64,000 nucleotides of DNA from Ruminococcus sp. (GTDB lineage Bacteria; Bacillota; Clostridia; Oscillospirales; Ruminococcaceae), in the NCBI GenBank assembly GCA_017519145.1, contig JAFWTA010000022.1, positions 124,001 through 188,000 on the forward strand, read 5' to 3'. Below the pieces are notes generated by a model. That model saw only the letters and a program-made list of their open reading frames with translations. It searched no databases and had not been told where the DNA came from. The position numbers were made by a program, and so were the translations under genes. This document shows, piece by piece, positions 16,900-25,860 of the stretch; the first letter of the stretch is position 1, and every line of letters starts with the position of its first letter.

Positions 16900-18226
16900 T
16901 GTCCTTACCTCCGAACAGTCTGCTGAAGAAGCCGCGCTTTTTCTTCTTCTCCGGCTCGGGTGCGGGAGCTTCTTCCTCCTCGGATTCCTCGTCCTCGTCT
17001 TCTTCCTCTGCGTCCTCTGTATCCTCGGTCAGGCTGTCATCATCGTCAGACTCCTCGGCCTCATCGTCTTCATCATCAGCGTCATAGGACTCGTCCTCTG
17101 CCTCGTCTTCGTCCTCATCAAGCTCCTCATAGGCTTCCTCGGTGTCATCCTCGTCCTCATCATCGGACTCCTCATAGGCAACAAATGCGCCGTACTCGTT
17201 GTAGTAGCCCTGAACGCCGTCCACCTCAACGATATCGGTGTCTTCATCGTCCTCGGTGTACTCCTCGGCTGCCTCCTCTGTATCCTCGTCCTCATCGTCA
17301 AGGGATTCAAGCTGCTCTGGAGATGCAAAGAGGGCATCAACGAACATATTGCTGTCAAATGGCTGGAGGTCGTCTATCTTCTCGCCTACGCCTATGAGCT
17401 TTACGGGTATGCCAAGCTCGTTCTTTATGGAGATAACGATACCGCCCTTGGCTGTACCGTCAAGCTTTGTGAGCACTATTCCTGTGATGGGCGCGGTCTC
17501 GCTGAACAGCTTCGCCTGATTTACGGCGTTCTGTCCCGTGGTGGCGTCAAGCACCAGAAGTATCTCTCTTGAACAGTCACCTGCCTTGTTGTCGATGATA
17601 CGGTTTATCTTCTTCAGCTCCTCCATAAGGTTCTTCTTATTGTGGAGCCTTCCTGCCGTATCTATTACCACTACGTCGCACTCTCTTGCCTTTGCGGCTT
17701 CAAGAGCGTCGTACACTACGGCTCCCGGATCGGAGCCCTCGGCGTGCTTTACTATGTCAACGCCTGCTCGCTGTGTCCACACCTCAAGCTGGTCGATAGC
17801 TGCCGCACGGAATGTGTCCGCTGCCGCTACCAGCACCTTCTTGCCCTCCTGTCTGAACTGGTGGCAGAGCTTGCCTATGGTGGTGGTCTTGCCTGCGCCG
17901 TTTACGCCGATGACCATTATTACTGCGGGGGATACGGAAAGATCCAGACCTGTGTCATCGCCCATTATCTCCGCGATAACTTCGTGGATAAGTCCCATTA
18001 TCTCCTTGGGGTCGGTTATGCCGCGCTCCTTTATCTTCCTGCGGAGCCTGTCGCATATCTCCTCGGAGGTCTCAACTCCGATATCGCTCATTATCATCTG
18101 CTCCTCGAGCTGGTCGAAAAGCTCCTCGTCGATAACGGTAAAAGAGTTGAGTACTCTCTGGATACCGCCGAAAAGGAAATCCTTGGTCTTTCTCAGACCG
18201 CTGGCAATTTTAGAAAAAAGTCCCAT
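16892..18226 (-). CDS. ftsY: Signal recognition particle receptor FtsY with acidic domain at the C-terminus
   Basis: 444 aa from the ATG behind GGAGG (frame open to 18256). Residues 1-307 are the N and G domains: MGLFSKIASGLRKTKDFLFG, GVNGAGKTTTIGKL (P-loop), AADTFRAAAIDQL, DTAGRLHNK, TKLDGTAKGG and GVGEKIDDLQPF. Residues 308-444 are a very acidic tail of Asp/Glu runs ending in KKKKRGFFSRLFGG. In classical FtsY the acidic A domain precedes NG, and E. coli FtsY begins with a closely similar basic-aromatic segment; here that part is at the other end. The protein docks SRP-ribosome complexes to the membrane. It follows smc on the same strand. Confidence 0.96.
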   Translation of the reverse strand: MGLFSKIASGLRKTKDFLFGGIQRVLNSFTVIDEELFDQLEEQMIMSDIGVETSEEICDRLRRKIKERGITDPKEIMGLIHEVIAEIMGDDTGLDLSVSPAVIMVIGVNGAGKTTTIGKLCHQFRQEGKKVLVAAADTFRAAAIDQLEVWTQRAGVDIVKHAEGSDPGAVVYDALEAAKARECDVVVIDTAGRLHNKKNLMEELKKINRIIDNKAGDCSREILLVLDATTGQNAVNQAKLFSETAPITGIVLTKLDGTAKGGIVISIKNELGIPVKLIGVGEKIDDLQPFDSNMFVDALFASPEQLESLDDEDEDTEEAAEEYTEDDEDTDIVEVDGVQGYYNEYGAFVAYEESDDEDEDDTEEAYEELDEDEDEAEDESYDADDEDDEAEESDDDDSLTEDTEDAEEEDEDEESEEEEAPAPEPEKKKKRGFFSRLFGGKDND

Positions 18227-18287
18227 TATATCCTCCAAACATGGTCTATTAATCATATCGCAGCGATATGGTCATCTGTGACAAAAA

Positions 18288-21200
18288 TTATTGAATATCT
18301 GCTACGTCCTCCTGAAAATCCACCTGCTCCATCTTCAGGAGCTTGGATATTCCGTCCTCCTGCATGGTCACGCCGTAGAGCACATTTGCCTCCTCCATGG
18401 CGCTTCGTCTGTGTGTTACCAGTACGAACTGGGTGGTGTCCGTGAATTTCTTCAGGTACTGTGCGTACTTCCTTACGTTTACTTCATCAAGAGCCGCGTC
18501 TATCTCGTCAAGTATACAGAAAGGCGCGGGTCTCAGCTTCAGTATGGCAAAATAAATCGCTATGGCTACGAAGGACTGCTCGCCTCCCGACAGTGATATC
18601 AGGTTCTTGATGACCTTTCCGGGAGGGGCTACGCTTATCTCGATGCCCGACTCCAGCACGTTCTCGGGGTCGCTGAGTATGAGCTCCGCCTTTCCGCCGC
18701 CGAAGAGCTCCACGAAGATGCTCTTGAAGTTTGAGTTGATTATGGCAAAGCTCTCTGAGAATATCCTGCACATCTCTGCGGTCAGGTCTGTGATTATCTT
18801 CTCCAGCTCCGCCTTTGACTTCTGGATGTCAGCTATCTGCTCGGACATGAAGCGGTATCTCTCCGATACCTCCTTGTACTCCTCGATAGCGTCTACGTTT
18901 ACGCTTCCCAGTGCGCGTATCTTGTTCTTGATGGTGGTCAGCTCCGCCTGTGCAGCCATCATGTCGTCTATCTTCTCGGCCATCTGTACAGCCTCTGAGC
19001 GTGTCAGCTCGTAGACCTCCATGAGCTGCCTGATGATGTTGTCAGTGTCGCGGCAGACTGTCTCTCTGCGCTCCTCAAGTCGTGTTATCTCTGCGGAGAG
19101 CTTCTCCTTGGAATCGTTTATCGCCTTGAGTCCGTTCTGCATCTCGTTGACCAGTCGGTTCTGCTCGGTGTGAGTGGTGTGACAGCGCTGTATCTCCTCA
19201 TTGTATGAGGCGGTGTTGTCCTTGAAGTTCGCAAGCTTCTGCTTCAGCCCGTCTATCTCGGTCTCCTTCTGCGCTATTATCTCATTCTGGCGGTATATCT
19301 CCTCCTCGAACTGGTGGGCGCCGTATTTCAGCTCCTCCTCACGCCTGTCGATACGGGATATCTCAAGCTCCTGCGCCTGTAAGTCCTTGGCAAGCTCCAT
19401 GCCCTTTATCTTCAGCTCCGAAAGCCTGTCGGACAGCTCCTCGCGCTGAAGTCTCAGCTTCTCGCGGATATCCTGTCCCTGTGCCAGTTTTTCCTCGGCT
19501 GCCTTTATCTCCAGTTCCGTTTCGGCAAGTGCCTTCTCGGAGTCGGCGATGTTCTGCTTTGCAGCCTCGATACGCTGCTCTGTCTCGGCGGCGACTCTCT
19601 CGGAGTCCGCAGACTGTGTACGGAGCTGCTCTGCCAGTGAGATGACGCTGGTGAGCTCGGCGCCTATGCGGACTCTCTCCGCCTCGCACTGTGCCTGCTC
19701 CTCCTTGGCTGCCTCGGTGTCGTAGCGGAGCTTCTCAGACTCCGCACGGAGCTTCTCTGCCTTCTCGCGGAGGGCGTCCCTCTCGGCGGAAAGCTTCTCT
19801 ATCTCGGCATCAAGTGTGTCTATCTCGTTCTTTCGTGTGATGATACCGCCCGAACGCTGTGCGGAGCCTCCCGTGAAGGAACCTCCCGCGTTGATGACCT
19901 GTCCGTCGAGGGTGACTATCCTGAACTTATAGCCGTACTTCTTGGCGATAAGGGTCGCGGTGTCAATGTCCTCGGCTATGACTATACGTCCCAGCAGCGA
20001 CGCGATTATGCCGCTGAACTTGGGGTCATAGGTAACTATCTTGTTGGCGTTCGCCACAAAGCCCTCGCAGTTCTCCAGCCCCTGCTCCCTGAGCTCGTAG
20101 CCCTTTACAGAAGTGATGGGCAGGAATGTGGCTCTGCCGCCCTTTTGCTCCTTCAGAAAGCGGATACAGCGCTTTGCAATGTCCTCGTTTTCAACGATGA
20201 TATTCTGCATGGCGCCGCCAAGTGCGGTCTCTATTGCTACGGCGTACTGCGGCTCAACACCTATATTCTGGGCGACTGTGCCGAATACTCCGCCTATGCG
20301 TCCCTGCTTGGAAGCCTTCAGCACCTGCTTTACACTGCCCGCGAAGCCCTCCATGTTGTTCTCAAGGTCGGTGAGTATCTTCCTGCGCTGCTGCTTGTCC
20401 TTCAGGTCGTACAGCGCGCGTTCAAAGTCGTTTTTCGCCTGCTCAAAGCCGTCGCGGCGCGATTTATAAAGGCGCTCCAGTCCGCTGAGCTTGTTGCGGA
20501 GCTCCTCTGCCCTTGCGGCGTTCTTCTCGCTTTGGGCGGTAAGCTCAGTCCTGTGGCTCTCGTACTCCTCGATACGCTTCACAAGGGTGCCGCTGCTCTC
20601 GCGGAGCTCGCTGAGCCTTGCGGTCTGCTCCTCTATCATTGACTTTGAGGACTCGATGTTGAAGCGATGCTCGCTCTGTCTGATGTACAAGCCGTTTATC
20701 TCGCTGCCTGCCTTGTCAACGGAGTCGCCCAGCTTGGTGCTCTCGCTCTCAGCTTTCTCAAAGCTCTCCTCCGCTGCCTTTATCTCGGCTTCCAGTGCCT
20801 TCTTCTGCTCTTTCAGCTTTTCAAGCCCCTCGAGAGCTGCCTTGCGCTCCTGCTCCAGTGCCTTCTTAGCTTCCTCGGAGCTGTCGATATTCTTTCTGGC
20901 TGCCTCCACCGCCTCTGTGCAGTGCTTTATATCGTTCTCGAGAACGGCTATGCCCGACTTCATCTCGGAAGCGGTCTGCTCCTCCTCCAGCATCTTTCGG
21001 CGAAGCTCATCGGCACGCATGGTGCTCTCCTGCATCTTCCTGATGCCGTCGGCTATCTTCTGCTCCTCGCGCTGTATGTCGTTCTCGATGTTCTCGTATT
21101 CGTTCTTGCTGACAAGTATCTTGCTCTCAAGCTCGTCAAGCTTTATCTTCATCTCGTCAAGCCGGCTGACCCAGACGGATATCTCCAGACGCTTGCGCTC

Positions 21201-21860
21201 CTCGGCAAGCTTGATGAACTTCTCTGCCTTCTGGGACTGTATCCTCAGAGGCTCTACTCTGCCCTCCAGTTCGGTGAGTATGTCCGTGAGCCTCAGCAGG
21301 TTCTCCTGTGCGGCGGTGAGCTTTCGCTCCGCTTCCAGCTTCTTATAGCGGAATTTGGATATTCCTGCCGCCTCCTCGAAGATGTCGCGGCGCTCGGAAC
21401 TCTTTGCGCCTACTATCTCGGCGATACGTCCCTGTCCGATTATGGAGTAGCCGTCGCGTCCCAGACCTGTGTCCATGAACAGCTCGTTGATGTCCTTCAG
21501 TCGGCAGGGCTTGCCGTTGATGAGGTACTCGCTCTCGCCGCTCCTGTACAGCTTACGGGTTATGCCGACCTCGTCACCCATGTCGGGAAGGGTCTTGTCG
21601 GAGTTGTCTATATTCAGCGTTACCTGCGCAAAGCCCATGGGCTTCCTTGCCACGGTACCCGAGAATATTACGTCCTCCATCTTGTTTCCTCTGAGGGTCT
21701 TGGTGGACTGCTCTCCCAGTACCCAGCGCACAGAGTCGCCGATATTGCTCTTGCCGCTTCCGTTTGGTCCCACGACTGCGGTAAGTCCCTTGTCAAAGGT
21801 AAGGCTTATCTTGTCGGGAAATGACTTGAATCCCTGTATTTCCAGTGATTTAAGATACAC
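18288..21860 (-). CDS. smc: Chromosome segregation protein SMC
   Basis: 1190 aa, standard for SMC. It starts at GTG with GGAGG 7 bases upstream. The N-terminal head has GPNGSGKSNIGDSVRWVLGE (Walker A, about 33-52). Two long coiled coils flank a hinge near 520-640 (GGVFGTVAQNIGVEPQYAVA, TLDGQVINAGGSFTGGSA). The C-terminal head carries the signature LSGGEQSFVAIAIYFA and Walker B CILDEIDAALDE. SMC with ScpAB organises the nucleoid. Its stop is 62 bases before the ftsY ATG and the radical SAM gene stop is 4 bases before its start, the common Firmicutes rnc-smc-ftsY arrangement. Confidence 0.98.
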   Translation of the reverse strand: MYLKSLEIQGFKSFPDKISLTFDKGLTAVVGPNGSGKSNIGDSVRWVLGEQSTKTLRGNKMEDVIFSGTVARKPMGFAQVTLNIDNSDKTLPDMGDEVGITRKLYRSGESEYLINGKPCRLKDINELFMDTGLGRDGYSIIGQGRIAEIVGAKSSERRDIFEEAAGISKFRYKKLEAERKLTAAQENLLRLTDILTELEGRVEPLRIQSQKAEKFIKLAEERKRLEISVWVSRLDEMKIKLDELESKILVSKNEYENIENDIQREEQKIADGIRKMQESTMRADELRRKMLEEEQTASEMKSGIAVLENDIKHCTEAVEAARKNIDSSEEAKKALEQERKAALEGLEKLKEQKKALEAEIKAAEESFEKAESESTKLGDSVDKAGSEINGLYIRQSEHRFNIESSKSMIEEQTARLSELRESSGTLVKRIEEYESHRTELTAQSEKNAARAEELRNKLSGLERLYKSRRDGFEQAKNDFERALYDLKDKQQRRKILTDLENNMEGFAGSVKQVLKASKQGRIGGVFGTVAQNIGVEPQYAVAIETALGGAMQNIIVENEDIAKRCIRFLKEQKGGRATFLPITSVKGYELREQGLENCEGFVANANKIVTYDPKFSGIIASLLGRIVIAEDIDTATLIAKKYGYKFRIVTLDGQVINAGGSFTGGSAQRSGGIITRKNEIDTLDAEIEKLSAERDALREKAEKLRAESEKLRYDTEAAKEEQAQCEAERVRIGAELTSVISLAEQLRTQSADSERVAAETEQRIEAAKQNIADSEKALAETELEIKAAEEKLAQGQDIREKLRLQREELSDRLSELKIKGMELAKDLQAQELEISRIDRREEELKYGAHQFEEEIYRQNEIIAQKETEIDGLKQKLANFKDNTASYNEEIQRCHTTHTEQNRLVNEMQNGLKAINDSKEKLSAEITRLEERRETVCRDTDNIIRQLMEVYELTRSEAVQMAEKIDDMMAAQAELTTIKNKIRALGSVNVDAIEEYKEVSERYRFMSEQIADIQKSKAELEKIITDLTAEMCRIFSESFAIINSNFKSIFVELFGGGKAELILSDPENVLESGIEISVAPPGKVIKNLISLSGGEQSFVAIAIYFAILKLRPAPFCILDEIDAALDEVNVRKYAQYLKKFTDTTQFVLVTHRRSAMEEANVLYGVTMQEDGISKLLKMEQVDFQEDVADIQ

Positions 21861-21864
21861 CCGC

Positions 21865-22866
21865 TCACCTCCTCAGCTTACATTCATATATAGGGACGGT
21901 CTCGCTGCCGACTATGGTCACGTCCAGACCGCGCTCCCTGAAAAATTCTATATTCGCTCTTTTCTGTCCCACAGCCTTGCTGATGCATCTGCTGCTGACC
22001 TCTGCCGTGACTTTGCCGCGGCAGTCGGGCAGCTCCTTCTCAATGGCATCAAGGATAATGCTGCGGTAGATGGCTGCCTCACACAGCTCGCGGAATGCAG
22101 GGTGATAGTAGCCTGCCACCATGTCCTGCTCCACAAATTCGCTGGCGTGGAGTCCGCATTTTATGACCCTTATCCCCCTGTCCGTGAAAAGCTTCATTAT
22201 GTCCGCACAGACCTCCACCATTTCATCAAATGGCACAGGAGCGTACTCTCCCGACAGATAAAGCTGTCCCAGACGGGTGCCCCTCAGCACTGCCACAGGG
22301 TATATCCTGACTGTATCGGGTGCAAGGTCTGCTATTCTCCTTGCTGTGTCCATGTCGTCCTCAAGGCTGCTCTTATAAAGCCCCGTCATCATCTGCAAGC
22401 CAAGCTCAAAGCCGTGCTCCCTGATAAGACGGCCGGCGTTCACCACGTCCTGTGCAGTGTGTCCGCGCTCGTTGGCTTCAAGCACCTCGTCCTTCATGGA
22501 CTGGGCTCCCAGCTCTATGGCGGTGACTCCGAAGCCTTTCAGCAGCTCCAGCACCTCCGCGCTTATGCAGTCGGGACGGGTTGAGCAGCGTATGCCCATG
22601 AACTTCCCCTCGCCTACATATTCCTTTGCCGCCTCGAGGAGCTCCAGCATATAATCACGGGGGATAGCCGTAAAGCTTCCGCCGAAAAATGCTATCTCGG
22701 TGTTCCCGGGAGACCTTACCTCCCTCAGTGCCTGCTCACAGACCTCCCTGACATCTCTGCCGCGGGGCAGGCTCTGTGCGCCGCTTATGGTGCGCTGGTC
22801 GCAGAAGCTGCACTTATGAGGACAGCCCACATGAGGCACGAATACGGAGATGTTACTGTGCTTCAT
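21865..22866 (-). CDS. Radical SAM protein (Elp3/YhcC-like subfamily)
   Basis: 333 aa from the ATG that overlaps the rnc stop by 14 bases. The radical SAM cluster is CPHKCSFCDQRTISG (about 14-28, CxxxCxxC). AFFGGSFTAIPRDYM follows and binds SAM, then GIRCSTRPDCIS and GAQSMKDEVLEANERGHT, motifs shared with the Elp3 radical domain and YhcC family. No acetyltransferase domain is present, so it is not a full Elp3. It is commonly found between rnc and smc in Clostridia; the substrate is not established. Confidence 0.92.
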   Translation of the reverse strand: MKHSNISVFVPHVGCPHKCSFCDQRTISGAQSLPRGRDVREVCEQALREVRSPGNTEIAFFGGSFTAIPRDYMLELLEAAKEYVGEGKFMGIRCSTRPDCISAEVLELLKGFGVTAIELGAQSMKDEVLEANERGHTAQDVVNAGRLIREHGFELGLQMMTGLYKSSLEDDMDTARRIADLAPDTVRIYPVAVLRGTRLGQLYLSGEYAPVPFDEMVEVCADIMKLFTDRGIRVIKCGLHASEFVEQDMVAGYYHPAFRELCEAAIYRSIILDAIEKELPDCRGKVTAEVSSRCISKAVGQKRANIEFFRERGLDVTIVGSETVPIYECKLRR

Positions 22867-23542
22867 AGCCCATGAGCTCCAGCGCTTCCTTTGCAGCAAG
22901 CTGCTCGGCTTCCTTCTTGCTCTTTCCGCTGCCCTTTCCGATGACCTGATCGTTCAGGCAAACCTCAACGACAAAACGCTTGTTGTGGTCAGGCCCCTCC
23001 TCACCGATGAGAACGTATTCCACCTTCTCCTCGGGATTTTTCTGGACGACCTCCTGAAGAACTGTCTTGAAGTCGTTGAATACGGGCTTCCTTGCGTGAC
23101 GGATATCCTTGGGCATGAAGCGCAGAATGTGCTTCGATACGGGCTCCATTCCGCCGTCGAGATATATGGCGGCGATGACTGCCTCAAAGGCGTCGGCAAG
23201 TATGGAAGGACGCTCCCTTCCGCCTGTGTTCTCCTCGCCCTTGCCCAGCAGCAGGAACTTTCCAAGGTCTATCTGCTTGGCGAAAACGTGCAGTGACTTC
23301 TCGCATACCAAAGATGCTCTCATCTTCGTCAGCTCGCCCTCTGCCACGTTAAGGTTCTTGTAAAGGAAGTCCGATACTACAATGGACAGCACACTGTCAC
23401 CGAGGAACTCAAGACGCTCGTTGCTGCCGTTGGGGTGCTTTCTCTCGTTTGCATAGGACGAATGTGAGAGCGCCTGCCTGAGCAGCTGTATATTATTGAA
23501 CTTATATCCCAGTATATCTTCAAATCTCGAAAGATCTTCCAT
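22853..23542 (-). CDS. rnc: Ribonuclease III
   Basis: 229 aa. The catalytic signature ERLEFLGDSVLSIV (43-56) and the second acidic cluster (ADAFEAVIAAIYLDGG, about 115-130) give the four metal-binding acids. The C-terminal dsRNA-binding domain runs from about 155 (NDFKTVLQEVVQKNP, ending SKKEAEQLAAKEALELMGYE). It cuts double-stranded RNA in rRNA processing. AAGGAG precedes the ATG. It follows plsX by 4 bases; acpP and fab genes that often separate the two are absent here. Confidence 0.98.
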   Translation of the reverse strand: MEDLSRFEDILGYKFNNIQLLRQALSHSSYANERKHPNGSNERLEFLGDSVLSIVVSDFLYKNLNVAEGELTKMRASLVCEKSLHVFAKQIDLGKFLLLGKGEENTGGRERPSILADAFEAVIAAIYLDGGMEPVSKHILRFMPKDIRHARKPVFNDFKTVLQEVVQKNPEEKVEYVLIGEEGPDHNKRFVVEVCLNDQVIGKGSGKSKKEAEQLAAKEALELMGYEAQ

Positions 23543-23546
23543 ATTA

Positions 23547-24563
23547 TCACTCCTTGTCTGCGGCGGACATACGAGCTACATAGCTCTCGGTCACGCCTGC
23601 GACATTGCCCTCCACACACTTCTTTGCCTGTCTTACGGCGTTGAAGAATGCTGTTCCGTCAGAGCTTCCGTGAGCCTTTATGACGGGCTTTCTTACGCCG
23701 AGAAGGGCTGAGCCGCCTACCTCTTTATAGTCCATCTGTTTTCTGAATGCCTTTATCTTGCCGAGGGAGAATATGGCTCCCAGCTTGCCTGCTCCCGAGA
23801 ATATCCACTTTACCCTCTTGGCGAAAAAGCTTCCCATTCCCTCGTAGAGCTTCAGGACGATATTGCCCGTAAAGCCGTCGGTGACTACTACCTGCACCTC
23901 GCCCTTGGGCAGGTCTCTTGCTTCGATATTTCCTGCGAAGTTAAGACCGGACTTTTCCAGCAGCTTGTAAGCCTCTATCTCAAGCTCTCTGCCTTTAGTC
24001 TCCTCGGAGCCTATGTTGAGCAGTCCAACCTTGGGAGACTTTACGCCCATGACCTTCTCCATGTAGGCACTTCCCATAACGGCAAACTGCACCAGCATCT
24101 CGGGTCTGCATTCTGTATTTGCCCCTGCGTCGAGAAGTATGAAGCTTCCCTTATCGCCGGGGAGTACCGGCGACGGCGCTATCCTTTTGATGCCTTTGAT
24201 ACGCTTGACGATGAAGGTGGCTCCCATGACAAGTGCTCCCGTGCTTCCTGCCGATACAAAGGCATCGCCCTTGCCCTCGGAAAGCAGGGCGAGTCCCACT
24301 GCCATCGAAGAATTTTTGCCTGACTTGATTATTTCCTTCGGTTCCTCATGTATATCAAAAACATCATCGGTGTGGACTATCTCTATGCCGCTGAGGCTGA
24401 GACCGTTTTCCGCCGCACACTTCTTTATCTTTTCCTCGCTGCCTGTGAGTATGATGCTCACACCAAGCTCGCGGACCGCTCTCTCGCAGCCCTTTATTAC
24501 CTCCAGAGGAGCGTTATCTCCTCCGAAGGCGTCAACTATTATCTTAGAAGCCAATTCTCTCAA
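23547..24563 (-). CDS. plsX: Phosphate acyltransferase PlsX
   Basis: 338 aa. It opens KIIVDAFGGDNAPLEVIKGC, the PlsX signature, followed by GSTGALVMGATFIVKRIKGI, LLDAGANTECRPEMLVQFA, NIGSEETKG and VVTDGFTGNIVLK. PlsX makes acyl-phosphate from acyl-ACP for phospholipid synthesis. The start is a TTG overlapping the trmFO end by 20 bases; a second TTG nine bases downstream is possible. It is translationally coupled to trmFO and rnc. Confidence 0.96.
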   Translation of the reverse strand: MRELASKIIVDAFGGDNAPLEVIKGCERAVRELGVSIILTGSEEKIKKCAAENGLSLSGIEIVHTDDVFDIHEEPKEIIKSGKNSSMAVGLALLSEGKGDAFVSAGSTGALVMGATFIVKRIKGIKRIAPSPVLPGDKGSFILLDAGANTECRPEMLVQFAVMGSAYMEKVMGVKSPKVGLLNIGSEETKGRELEIEAYKLLEKSGLNFAGNIEARDLPKGEVQVVVTDGFTGNIVLKLYEGMGSFFAKRVKWIFSGAGKLGAIFSLGKIKAFRKQMDYKEVGGSALLGVRKPVIKAHGSSDGTAFFNAVRQAKKCVEGNVAGVTESYVARMSAADKE

Positions 24564-25860
24564 GCTCTCCTCTCAGCGATCTAACAGCACGTTCTGCATA
24601 TGCGCCGTAGCGCTCCTTCTTGTCTTTTATCCTTACGCCGATATCGGGAAGTATGCCCATATTCGCCCCCATTGGCTGAAAATTGCCGCTGTTGAAGGGG
24701 TCACTGATATAATGAGCAAGGGCTCCCGTCATGGTGTCAAGGGGAAGCTTTAAGGGCTCAAGTCCCTTTATCCTGCGGGATACCGCGATACCTGCTATGA
24801 GTCCGCTTGCAGCGCTTTCCATATAGCCCTCTACTCCCGTTATCTGCCCTGCAAAGGATATTTCGGGTCGGCTCCTCATGGAGAAGTCCGCGCTGAGCAG
24901 CTCGGGGCTGTTTATAAAGGTGTTCCTGTGCATTACGCCGTAGCGCATGAACTCTGCGTTTTCAAGACCCGGTATCATGGAGAATACACGCTTCTGCTCG
25001 CCGAACTTCAGATTGGTCTGAAATCCCACAAGGTTGAAAAGTGTGCCCTCGCGGTTCTCCTTGCGAAGCTGCACTACTGCATAGGGACGTCTGCCCGTTC
25101 TCGGGTCGTCTATGCCAACGGGCTTCATTGGCCCGAAGCGCATAGTGTCCACACCTCGCGACGCCAGCTCCTCGATGGGCATACAGCCCTCGTATACGCT
25201 GAATGGGTGGGTCTCGAAGTCCTTGAGCTGCACCTTTTCGGCTCCTGTAAGAGCTTCATAAAATGCGAGGTACTCCTCCTTGTTCATGGGACAGTTGACG
25301 TAATCCGCGTCACCCCTGTCATACCTGGACGCATAGAAGGCTCTTTCCATATCTATGCTCTCCGCAGTCACAATAGGAGCGGCTGCGTCATAAAAACTGA
25401 GTCCCTCGCCGCAGAGCTCCTTTATTATATCCGCCATGGCGCCCTGTGTAAGGGGACCTGTGGCGATTATGGTCTCTCCCTCGGGAAGCTCCGTTACCTC
25501 TGCTCCCACCACTTCTATAAGGGGGTGGGACTTTATCTTTCCGGTAACTGCGTCCGAGAATTTCTCGCGGTCAACCGCAAGTGCGCCTCCTGCCTCAACA
25601 GAATTCGCCTTGGCACAGGGCACGGTCAGTGAGCCCAGCAGCTCCATCTCGTATTTGAGAAGTCCTGCCGCCGATTCCAGTCTCGCCGCCTTCAGGGAAT
25701 TGGAGCATACAAGCTCCGCAAATCCGCTGTACTTGTGGGCGGGAGAATATTTCTGAGGCTTCATCTCGTAAAGCCTTACGTTTATGCCCGACTCGGCAAC
25801 TGCCCATGCGGCTTCGCAGCCTGCAAGTCCTGCGCCTATGACATTGACGGTCACGCTCAT
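24544..25860 (-). CDS. trmFO: tRNA uracil-54 C5-methyltransferase TrmFO
   Basis: 438 aa. The N-terminal FAD site is VNVIGAGLAGCEAAWAVAES. Diagnostic blocks are ELVCSNSLKA, YDRGDADYVNCPMNKEEY (with the catalytic Cys region), GPMKPVGIDDPRTGRRPYAV and RNTFINSPELL. The enzyme uses methylenetetrahydrofolate and FADH2 to make T54 in tRNA. Its ATG overlaps the topA stop (ATGA), as in the topA-trmFO pair of many Firmicutes. Confidence 0.98.
   Translation of the reverse strand: MSVTVNVIGAGLAGCEAAWAVAESGINVRLYEMKPQKYSPAHKYSGFAELVCSNSLKAARLESAAGLLKYEMELLGSLTVPCAKANSVEAGGALAVDREKFSDAVTGKIKSHPLIEVVGAEVTELPEGETIIATGPLTQGAMADIIKELCGEGLSFYDAAAPIVTAESIDMERAFYASRYDRGDADYVNCPMNKEEYLAFYEALTGAEKVQLKDFETHPFSVYEGCMPIEELASRGVDTMRFGPMKPVGIDDPRTGRRPYAVVQLRKENREGTLFNLVGFQTNLKFGEQKRVFSMIPGLENAEFMRYGVMHRNTFINSPELLSADFSMRSRPEISFAGQITGVEGYMESAASGLIAGIAVSRRIKGLEPLKLPLDTMTGALAHYISDPFNSGNFQPMGANMGILPDIGVRIKDKKERYGAYAERAVRSLRGELERIGF

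Noticed and set aside
20667..21824. 385-codon open frame on the plus strand
   Set aside because: It is the antisense frame of smc. The translation is Leu/Tyr/Cys-rich without motifs, and smc is certain. Other long plus-strand frames over leuS, ftsH, ftsY, spoIIR and the GH genes were left out for the same reason.
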